Positions 43,501 through 50,900 of a stretch of DNA of 64,000 bases are shown here, piece by piece. Source of the stretch: an uncultured Bacteroidales bacterium (GTDB lineage: Bacteria; Bacteroidota; Bacteroidia; Bacteroidales; Barnesiellaceae); contig CASFYQ010000004.1 of NCBI GenBank assembly GCA_949298955.1, positions 86,527 to 150,526 on the forward strand. Reading direction: 5' to 3'. The position numbers were made by a program, and so were the translations under genes. Under the pieces are notes generated by a model, which was not told the DNA's origin, searched no databases, and was given only the letters and a program-made list of their open reading frames with translations. The first letter of the stretch is position 1; each line of letters opens with the position of its first letter.

Positions 43501-43923
43501 CTCGAAATCGACGGCCAGACCACCACGTTTACCATCACCTTCAACCGTGACCTGGTCGAGGCCGACGCTGTGTCGGCCGTGCTGAAACAGGGCGATGCCG
43601 TACTCGAAGGCCAGACACTCTCGCTCTCGAGCGAAGGGGCTGTGCTCACCATCGTGCGCGAGGGCGAAGAGCTCACGGCCGGCGACTATACGCTGGAGTT
43701 GACCACCTCGGGTCCCACGCTTCGGGTAGCCTTCCGGGTGGTCGAGCCTACCGGCATCGAGGGCATCGGTGCCGACAAGGCGGTGCGTGAACGTCAGTAC
43801 TTCTCGGTCGACGGCAAGCGTTTGCCCGCCCCCGCACCGGGTATCAATATCGTGCGTGTAGTCTATGACGACAACTCGGTAGAGGTGCAGAAAGTATTTG
43901 TAAACCCCGACCTCAGACGCTAA
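40597..43923 (+). CDS. T9SS surface protein: unknown N-terminal domain, Ig domain and BspA-like leucine-rich repeats
   Basis: The 1108-residue protein has a signal peptide (LFATVQLPAQ). An N-terminal domain (about 40-215) carries WTGEGANRAALAIQWN, ALVWGFRWDG, ADPRF and CTDPEDYWQSGW; it recurs in the next gene. An I-set Ig domain follows (about 228-314, with GDAGSYYCQASN). Then about 24 BspA/TpLRR leucine-rich repeats of some 23 residues (IGEGAFYGCTGLTSVALP type) span about 349-901, followed by a SbsA-type Ig-like domain and a T9SS sorting domain. BspA-type repeats usually mediate protein binding or adhesion. Control by a cobalamin riboswitch instead points to capture of B12 or of a B12-carrying protein; this is inference. 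Confidence 0.87.
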   Translation: MKKIYLFMLLLFATVQLPAQVLVQGRPHPTAVQLVTTQSIADGTFTMDMIENWTGEGANRAALAIQWNVDGEETALVWGFRWDGEATGATMITAIAAADPRFVLASESGTAFGSTVSGIGYDTNKSGDFAITKDGETLSPNEIGLIPMSGYSYDGWTCTDPEDYWQSGWYQGYWSYWVKSSDNDPWGYSNMGVSGRKLTDGCWDGWNFAAGMQSYDWKPLAPAARNGLTAPSVKTQPESLVVSPGESAAFVPVFRGDSLTFQWYKDQVAIDGATSSTYTIASAATGDAGSYYCQASNRLGSVSTETVTLTVGEKPVVVMPGEAPNTAVIVYDDSYATFSGALTIPSTVEIDGHSCTVTAIGDMAFMGCVKLTSVVLPATVQTIGEGAFYGCTGLTSVALPEAATTIGAEAFGDCTALTTLTTNDNLKTIGRSAFAGCAALAAVALPDGLTTIEPLAFKDCAGLASASLGRSLTLVGDSAFYGCAALTAVTLPATVETVGGYAFNGCSALQSVTLDGESALREIGKYAFAGTAIQSIALPDGLTSLGSYAFNKCAALTTVSLGNGLTEIAEYTFADCKLLASVTLGNRLTAIGDRAFNSTALTSLVLPETLRTIGEWSFYNCPLTTLTLNEGLQSIGSRAFYGVSIETLDVPASVTSLGSYAFSNCKNLTTVSLGAGITKIEDYTFNSCAKLSQVAFPAVTEIGASAFKGCTALTEVEIPDHVTALGGYVFRECTALRTARIGSGVTAVPTYAFYGCTVLDSVSLSDKVTAVGDYAFYNCRGLKSLPDAPAVTTFGRSAFYGCTSLESVQFSDQVTTLGSALFSGCTKLTSVVVPDGVTSLAASAFYGCSALESAILGTGVTTLESNLFKDNTSLTQMVIYGEIETIASNTFSGCSALQRLYINSSLPSGAGASTFSKVPESCQIFVPAESCDEYAAADYWNQFEILPWLSELAIVSTTPEMTFDGGELLEIDGQTTTFTITFNRDLVEADAVSAVLKQGDAVLEGQTLSLSSEGAVLTIVREGEELTAGDYTLELTTSGPTLRVAFRVVEPTGIEGIGADKAVRERQYFSVDGKRLPAPAPGINIVRVVYDDNSVEVQKVFVNPDLRR

Positions 43924-43952
43924 GCCGCTGAGGTAACGGTATAACGGGAGTT

Positions 43953-43985
43953 CTCCCGGGGCTCTTCCCCGGGAGGCTCCTTTGA
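43953..43985 (+). terminator. Hairpin between the LRR and propeller genes
   Basis: A 9-bp GC-rich perfect stem (43953-43961 with 43967-43975), loop ctctt, then gctccttt. It probably gives partial termination, since no new promoter is seen before the next gene. Confidence 0.55.
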
Positions 43986-44003
43986 AAAAAGAATAGAGAA
44001 AGA

Positions 44004-46184
44004 ATGAAACGATATTTACTCCTGTTGACCGCCTGGACGAGCAGCCTGTTTGCGCTCGTGGGGGCTTATCCGCTGGCCGATATTGCCTGGTGGACCGGCG
44101 AGGGCGATGTCGAGGTGGCTCTGGTGATTGCCTGGAACGACGGTAAATCTCCCGAGGCGTTGGCCTGGGGATACCGGGGTACGGATGAGACAACAGTCAT
44201 CACCCTGCTCAACGAGGTAGTGAAGGCCGACCCCCGGCTCTTCTCGCTCACCCGCCGACAGGGCGGATATACGGTCGACGGCCTCGGCTTCGACCTGAAC
44301 GGCGAGAATACCGTGGCCCTCGTGGTGGGCGGCGATACCTCTTATCCCAAGTATCAGACCTCGGGACTCTTTACCTCCACGCCCAACAACTACGACCGCT
44401 GGGTTTGTACCGATGAGGAGGACCACTGGAACTCCCCTTCGGCCGAGGTGCCCGGGGTGTGGCGATGTCTCGAACAACGGCCCGGCAGTTCTGCGGCCGA
44501 GGTCGATATCAATACGGTCCGCCTGCAATCGGGGGCGACCTATATCTTCTGCTACGAGTTGCCCGACGGCAGCCGTCCCGACTATGCCGGGGCTGAGGCC
44601 GTGGAGCCTTATGAACTGAAGCCGGTCGACTACACGCAGGGCGTCTTCCTGGTCAACGAGGACTGGTATGGCTGGGACAACGGCACGGTCAATTTCCTGA
44701 CTGCCGACGGCCATCTGGTCTATCGGGCCTTCCGCCGCGAGAATCCCGGTGAGACGCTGGGGGTCACCACCCAGTATGGCGCCATCTATGGCGACCGCCT
44801 CTTCCTCGTGTCGAAGCAGGCCAGCAGTACGGGCAATGCCTCGACCGGCGGCCGGTTGGTGGTAGCCGATGCCCGTTCGCTGAAGAAGATTGCCGCCTTC
44901 GACGAGATAGGCGGCGATGGGCGGGCCTTCCTGGGAGTAGATGAGAAGACGGCTTATATAGGAACCTCGGCCGGCATCACCCTCTTCGACATCGAGTCGA
45001 TGCAAGTAGGCGATAAGATTGAGGGTACCGCCGGCGACGGCGGCCTTTATGCCGGCCAGACAGGTGCCATGGTGCGGGCCGGCAGCTATGTGTTTGCCGC
45101 CAAGCAGTCGGTGGGGGTGCTGGTCATTGATGCCGCAACCCACACGTTGCACACCACCATCGAGCTGCCCACGATCTCTACATTGACCCTGGCCCGCGAC
45201 GGCGGGGTATGGGCTGCCGACGGCAGTTCGCTCGTCCGCATCGACGCAGCCACTCTCGATACCCGGGTACGCCCGTTGCCCGAAGGGTGCCGGGTGGCCG
45301 GTACTTGGGGCGCCTGGAATGCCGGGAGCCTCTGCGCGGCCTGCGGGGAGAATTTTCTTTATTTTGCAGACGAACCTCACAAACGGATTGTCCGTTACGA
45401 TATAGACAGCGACGAGCTGAATACCGAGTTTTTCACCTTGCCCGACCAGGACAAGGAGTATGTGCAGCAGTTCCAGGGTGCCGGCCTGCGGGTAGAGCCG
45501 CAAAGCGGCCGCCTCTTTGTCACCACGACCCAGGCCGGGTATCTGTCGCATTACATGAATAACTGGATTCATGTGGTCGACGGCCACTCGGGCGAGCTGC
45601 TTGATACGGTGGAGCTCGAACGCTATTACTGGTTTATGGCCATGCCGGTCTTTCCCGACAACGAGGCGCCCGTCATCGCTCTTCCCGACCGGCTGTCGAT
45701 AGGCCGTGAGCCGGTAAAAATCTCGTTGCTCGAAGCGGTGACCGATGCCGACAACCTGTCGGCCTCCATTGTGTCGGCCGTCGAGGTCGAGGATTCCTCG
45801 GTTGCTACGGCCCGCATCTCGGGCTATGATCTCACGGTGAACGGCGTGAACGTAGGGGATACCCGGTTGACCCTCACGGTCAACTCGAACGGGAAGAAGG
45901 CGACCCGCACCGTCGATGTGCAGGTAACCGAGGCGAGCGGTATCGACGAGGCGATGTGTACTGCCGTCGAGGCCTGGCCCAACCCGGTGCACGACCGGCT
46001 TACGATTGTAGCCGTCGACGGTTCGGTATTCGGGCTGGTCGACCTGCGGGGCATACCCGTTTGCCGGGGTGTCGTCTCGGGTGGAAAAGCGGCCGTCGAC
46101 CTGTCGGCCATTGCGCCGGGCATCTATGTGCTGACCGTCCAAAATGGCGATAGTGCGAAAAACATGCGAATTGTAAAACGATAG
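44004..46184 (+). CDS. T9SS surface beta-propeller protein with the shared N-terminal domain
   Basis: The 726-residue protein has a signal peptide and then the same N-terminal domain as the preceding gene (about 20-190: WTGEGDVEVALVIAWN, ALAWGYRGTD, ADPRLF, GLGFDLNG, CTDEEDHWNSP). A BtuG/DUF5074-like propeller follows (about 210-540: GVFLVNEDWYGWDNGTVNFL, GRLVVADARSLKKIA, IYGTSAGITLF-type strands), then a cadherin/Ig-like domain and a T9SS sorting domain (FGLVDLRGIPVC, APGIYVLTVQNG). It resembles a BtuG propeller that is exported by T9SS and not lipid-anchored. Together with riboswitch control this suggests a second surface cobamide-binding route. Confidence 0.86.
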   Translation: MKRYLLLLTAWTSSLFALVGAYPLADIAWWTGEGDVEVALVIAWNDGKSPEALAWGYRGTDETTVITLLNEVVKADPRLFSLTRRQGGYTVDGLGFDLNGENTVALVVGGDTSYPKYQTSGLFTSTPNNYDRWVCTDEEDHWNSPSAEVPGVWRCLEQRPGSSAAEVDINTVRLQSGATYIFCYELPDGSRPDYAGAEAVEPYELKPVDYTQGVFLVNEDWYGWDNGTVNFLTADGHLVYRAFRRENPGETLGVTTQYGAIYGDRLFLVSKQASSTGNASTGGRLVVADARSLKKIAAFDEIGGDGRAFLGVDEKTAYIGTSAGITLFDIESMQVGDKIEGTAGDGGLYAGQTGAMVRAGSYVFAAKQSVGVLVIDAATHTLHTTIELPTISTLTLARDGGVWAADGSSLVRIDAATLDTRVRPLPEGCRVAGTWGAWNAGSLCAACGENFLYFADEPHKRIVRYDIDSDELNTEFFTLPDQDKEYVQQFQGAGLRVEPQSGRLFVTTTQAGYLSHYMNNWIHVVDGHSGELLDTVELERYYWFMAMPVFPDNEAPVIALPDRLSIGREPVKISLLEAVTDADNLSASIVSAVEVEDSSVATARISGYDLTVNGVNVGDTRLTLTVNSNGKKATRTVDVQVTEASGIDEAMCTAVEAWPNPVHDRLTIVAVDGSVFGLVDLRGIPVCRGVVSGGKAAVDLSAIAPGIYVLTVQNGDSAKNMRIVKR

Positions 46185-46210
46185 TTATCAACCAATTAAA
46201 TTGTATAGCA

Positions 46211-47173
46211 ATGAAGAAGATTTTACTTGCGTTGGCTGTTCTTTTGAGCGGCATGGCTTCGGCCGAAAACATTGTGTTGGATTTGTCTACCCCCAATGAA
46301 CCTATTAATTATGACAAAGATGGCTTGTGGACCGAGGTCTTTAATGATGAAGCCAAGGTGAAATCCCAAGAGTTTACGTTTGCACACAGGTCGCCCTTTC
46401 CCCAGTATTCTTGCGGATTCTTTGCCAGTAAGATGACCACCATTTTGGCTTCGGCCAATTATGACGACCAATATGGGTGTATGGCCAAAGGGGGAGTAGC
46501 CGGTGAAGGTACTCCCTATCTGGGCGCATATTGGGAAACCAGTAATGAAACCGAAGACTGGAAATCGTGTGAAGTAAAAATTTCGTCTCCTCATTATGCC
46601 GTAGGCTGCTATGTGTGCAACAGTCCCTATTCCTATTATGTAATGAAAAACGGGAATGATCATGCCGCTAAATTTGAACAAGGTTCCTGGTTCAAGTTGG
46701 TAGCTCATGGCCTTGACGGGAATAGAGACGAAATAGGAACAGTTGAATATTATCTGGCCGATTACCGTTCGGAAAACTCCGACGAGTGGAAACTCAACGA
46801 CTCGTGGGAATGGGTCGACCTGAGCTCGCTGGGCAAGGTGTCTTCGATTTATTTCACGATGGAGTCGAGCGATACGGGCGAATGGGGCATGAATACACCC
46901 GGTTATTTCTGTCTCGATAAACTCACGGTGTCGACCGAACCTTCATCGGTCGAAGAGACTACGGTAGCTGCCGTTAAAGCCTATTACAATCGCGCCGATG
47001 GTGCCGTGCGCATAGAGTCGGCCGAGCCGGTTATGGCTGCTGTATACAACCTGAACGGAGTCCTCGTGATGCAGCAACTCGTTGAGGGTGCGGCTTCGCT
47101 CGATATGACCGCTTGTCCCGCCGGCGTGTATGTGGTGCGTTGTGGTCGGTACAGCATCAAGATTGTAAAATAA
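46211..47173 (+). CDS. DUF4465 surface protein with T9SS sorting domain
   Basis: This 320-residue protein has a short signal peptide (LLSGMASA) and a DUF4465 jelly-roll-like domain (about 20-245: YAVGCYVCNSPYSYYVMKNG, VEYYLADYRSE, WVDLSSLGKVSSIYFTMESS, GMNTPGYFCLDKL), then a T9SS sorting domain (AAVYNLNGVLVMQQ, CPAGVYVVRCG). DUF4465 genes recur in cobalamin-regulated loci of Bacteroidetes, and this one follows the propeller gene by 26 bases. Ligand and role are unknown. Its central part (about 46290-46770) is richer in A+T than both neighbours. Confidence 0.87.
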   Translation: MKKILLALAVLLSGMASAENIVLDLSTPNEPINYDKDGLWTEVFNDEAKVKSQEFTFAHRSPFPQYSCGFFASKMTTILASANYDDQYGCMAKGGVAGEGTPYLGAYWETSNETEDWKSCEVKISSPHYAVGCYVCNSPYSYYVMKNGNDHAAKFEQGSWFKLVAHGLDGNRDEIGTVEYYLADYRSENSDEWKLNDSWEWVDLSSLGKVSSIYFTMESSDTGEWGMNTPGYFCLDKLTVSTEPSSVEETTVAAVKAYYNRADGAVRIESAEPVMAAVYNLNGVLVMQQLVEGAASLDMTACPAGVYVVRCGRYSIKIVK

Positions 47174-47237
47174 TCACGATAAAATGTGTATGATAATTTA
47201 TTAGTTAAGTCCAAGTCCCTACTGCCATAGGGTATTG

Positions 47238-47273
47238 CGTCTCCGGCGAAGCGATTCGGCGGAGACGTGTTTT
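47238..47273 (+). terminator. Terminator after the DUF4465 gene
   Basis: A 13-bp stem with one mismatch (47238-47250 with 47255-47267), tetraloop gcga, followed by tgtttt. Confidence 0.75.
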
Positions 47274-47281
47274 ATGGATAT

Positions 47282-47325
47282 GAATCGTCGGGTCGGCCAT
47301 GCCTCCGGTCGACGATTCGTTTTTT
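47282..47325. terminator. Second hairpin between the convergent DUF4465 and tetR genes
   Basis: 9-bp arms (47282-47290 with 47310-47318) around a 19-base loop that can pair further, followed on the plus strand by six T. It lies directly behind the tetR stop codon. Confidence 0.6.
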
Positions 47326-47983
47326 ATTCCTTTTTGTCCTGAGGATAGAGCAGGTAAGTGATTTGCGAGATAATGTGCCGTTTCCATTCTGACAGGAACC
47401 GGGCATACTCCTCGGGGTCATCGTCGAAGAAAAGCTTTTGGGAGAGGTTGCGGCTGAGGAACGGGAAGACCAACTGGCTGTAAAAGGTCATAAAGACAAA
47501 TTGCAGCGGTACTTTTTTGAAATGCTTCTTGTCGATTTCTTGTTGCAGCAGTTCGCCGATGTGGCGCAGGTACTGGTCGAAATTGAGGGAGTAGAAGGTG
47601 TCGATAAGGTGGTTCACGTCGCGGTGAATCTCACCGATGATGAATTTGGGCAGCAGGGGGTTGGCCGAGAAGATACCGAAATAGATGTCGATTACCTCTC
47701 CGAGTTTCTTTTCGAACGGCTCCTGTTTGGAAAAGATGGCGTCGATATGGGGCAGAAAATGGCTCACAATCGAGGCAAATACCGCTTGGAACATCTTGTC
47801 CTTGGTACGGAAATAGTAGTGCAGTGTAGGACGGTTTATCCCCACGGCGGCGGCGATATCGCTCATCGAGGTTTGTTCGAATCCTTTTTCGATAAACTCC
47901 CGTTTCGCGACGTCGATAATGCGCGATTCCATATTCTCGGGAGCTTCGCTTCTGGCAACGGGCTGGTGTGCTTGGGTGGTCAT
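47324..47983 (-). CDS. TetR-family transcriptional regulator
   Basis: The 219-residue protein has a TetR N-terminal helix-turn-helix (about 18-65: RIIDVAKREFIEKGFEQTSM, DIAAAVGINRPTLHYYFRTKDKMF) and a helical ligand domain. The Met at residue 18 is an alternative start. It lies 12 bases behind the large activase gene on the same strand, so it is the second gene of that operon and probably its autoregulator. A perfect palindrome at the operon promoter is the likely operator. The ligand is unknown; an acyl-CoA or fatty acid is plausible given the neighbour. Confidence 0.88.
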   Translation of the reverse strand: MTTQAHQPVARSEAPENMESRIIDVAKREFIEKGFEQTSMSDIAAAVGINRPTLHYYFRTKDKMFQAVFASIVSHFLPHIDAIFSKQEPFEKKLGEVIDIYFGIFSANPLLPKFIIGEIHRDVNHLIDTFYSLNFDQYLRHIGELLQQEIDKKHFKKVPLQFVFMTFYSQLVFPFLSRNLSQKLFFDDDPEEYARFLSEWKRHIISQITYLLYPQDKKE

Positions 47984-47995
47984 GTCGAGATGTTG

Positions 47996-50900
47996 TTAGG
48001 CTCTTAAATTTTGGGTAAACAGCAACAGCCGGTTGGTCACGTTTACACTGCTTACTCCACTGTCAAAATCCAAAGATAGTAAATTTAATTCGGGGTATAG
48101 CATACGCAGCCTTTTTTCGATACCTTTCGATACGATGTGGTTGGCGATGCAGCCGAAAGGTTGCAGCGAAACGACGTTGTGTATGCCTTGTTTCGTAAAC
48201 TCGATAATCTCGGCAGGGAGTAACCACCCTTCGCCGAACTGGGCGGCTCCCGAGACGATGCCTGTTGTATGGGCGGCTTCCTCGTAGATATCGCTGAACG
48301 GAACGAAATAGCGGAACTCCGAGGCGATGCGGTTGAACAGCCCGATGCGTTTGTCGATAATCCGATAGGCGGCCCGGGTGAGAAACCGGGGTATTTCCCG
48401 CTTGCGCAAGAGCATCTCTTCTTTGTTGTTGCGGTTGACAAATCCCTGCATGAAGAATGGCAACAGCAGGGGAGGGGCTACCTCGATGCCTTGCCCGGTG
48501 AGAAAACGGACTACGTGCTGGTGGGCGAATGAATTGAATTTCAAGAATATCTCGCCGACTACACCCACCCGGGGGCATGCCTTGTCGAGGCAAATGCAGT
48601 TGAACTCGCGGGCGGCATGACCGATATACTCGACCAGCCGGGCAGGCGAGTTATCGAGAATTGCCCCCTCGGCCAGCGACAGATACTTGTCGCGCAGGCG
48701 GGCGGCGTCACCCGGTTCCCGTTCGCGCACGACCGAGGCGTGATAGAATTTCGAGAGGGTATCGGTATAGAGCAGGGCGTTGAGGGCGACCGGGAGTATC
48801 TTGCCCCAGTTGAGAGCGAAACCTTCCTGTTCGTTTACCACTTTCCGTCCCAGTCCCAGGGTTACGACCGGCACATGGCCGAATCCTGCGTCGAGCATGG
48901 CTCGTTTGATGAGGGCCAGGTAATTGGTGGCGCGGCATTGTCCGCCGGTCTGGGTGATGGCCACGGCGGTGCGGTCGAGGTCGTAGCGACCCGATTGCAG
49001 GGCGTTGATGATGTCGCCCACGATGAGTGTGGCCGGGTAGCAAACCTCGTTGTTGGCATATTTGAGTCCGGTCTCGGCCGAAGCGGCATCGCTCGGAGGC
49101 AAGACCTCGACGTCGTATCCCGACAGTTTGAAGAGGGGTACCAGCATGGGGGTGATATACTCCGACATGAAAGGGGCGATAATCTTTCGCCGACGGTCGT
49201 CCTTGTGGAATACCCGGGTTGTGCGAAAAGCGTCGGTACTCCCCGGGCGGTTGTTGTGGCGCAGACTCTCGACCAGCGAGCGCACCCGTAATTTGAGGGA
49301 GCCGATATTGTTCACGTCGTCGATTTTCAGCAGGGTGAAAGGCTTGCCGTTGCGGTGCAGAATGTCGCGTACCTCATCGAGCAGGAAGGCGTCGGGGCCG
49401 CAACCGAAGGAGGTCATCTGTACGAAATGAATGTCGTTACCTTGCCGGGCCACCCATTCGGCCGCTTTGAGTATACGGTTCATGTAAGCCCACTGTTTCA
49501 CCAGATAGGTGTCGTGGGTGTCGATTGTGTTATCGTCGCGTACGATGTCGTCCGAGATGACGTTCACCCCCAGGCCGGCAATCATCTCCGAGAGTTTGTG
49601 CTGTATGAGCGGGTCGGTGTGGTAGGGGCGGCCGGCCAGCAGAATGACGGGTTGCCCCTTCTGCCGGCTCTCTTGCACGATGATTTCGGCCTTGTGGCGT
49701 ATGTCGAAGGCATATTGCCGCTGTGCCTGCCGGGCCTGTTTCACCGCTTTGCGAGCCTGCTCGGGCGAGATACCCCAGGTCGCGAGGTAGCGCATGCACT
49801 GCCTGGTCAGCAATTCCGGGTCGGCAAAGGTAATGGCCGGTGAGTCGATGGGAATATCGGGCGACATGGCACTGCGTATCACGTCGGAGTATCCGGCCAC
49901 GATGGGGCAGTTATAGCTGTTCGACATGCGGCGGTCGTTCTCCTGTTCGTAGATTACATAGGGGAGGAATATGCGGTCGACCTTTTTGTCGAGCAGATTT
50001 TGTATGTGGCTGTGTACCAGCTTTGCCGGGAAACAGATATTGTCCGACATAACCGTGTGAAGCGCTTTCTCGTAGCAGGCGAAGGTCGATCGGTCGGAGA
50101 GCGCCACGCGAATGCCGCAACCGGTAAAGAGAGCATGCCAGAAGGGATAGTTCTCATAGAGGTTCAGTACCCGGGGAATCCCCACCACCGGGCCGCTTGC
50201 GATAGAACTCTCCCGGTCGAAAAGCAGCCGGTACTTGGCCGTGTAGATGTTCTCTCCCGGGTGTTCGCTCTCGCCCCGGTTGGTAAAGATGCGTTCGCAC
50301 TTGTTGCCCGAGTAGAAGCTGTTGCCGTGGGGGAAGGTGTAGCGGCACACCAGGCAGTGGTTCTCGCAGCCGTTGCATACCGTTTGGCGGCTTTCGTAGC
50401 CGGTCGAGGCGAGTAGCGCGTCGAGCGTGCGGGGTGCCGATTGCTGTTCTATCGCCTGCAAGGCGCAGCCATAGGCCCCCATCAGTTCGGGGTGATTGCT
50501 CCGGGCTACCTGCCGGCCCGTTTCCAGTTCAAAGGCGCGTACTACGGCATCGTTGTGCATCGTGCCGCCCTGTACCACGATGGTATCGCCCAATTCCCGG
50601 GGTTGTTTCAGTTTCAGCACCTTGTAGAGGCAGTTCTTCACCACCGAGTAGGAGAGTCCTGCGGCGATGTCGTCCACGGTAGCCCCTTCGCGCAGCACCT
50701 GTTTGATTTTCGAGTTCATAAACACGGTGCAGCGGGTGCCCAGGTCGCAGGGGTGTGCTGCCGTGCAGGCGGCGTGGGCAAAGTCGGTCACCGGGTAGTC
50801 GAGGGTGCGGGCAAAGGTTTCTATGAAAGAGCCGCATCCCGACGAGCAGGCTTCGTTCAACTCCATGCGGATAATGGCACCTTGCTTCACGAAAATGGCT

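Noticed and set aside
41008..44193. Minus-strand open frame of about 1060 codons opposite the leucine-rich-repeat gene
   Set aside because: The plus-strand frame has a signal peptide, Ig, LRR and T9SS domains; the minus frame only mirrors the repeat periodicity.
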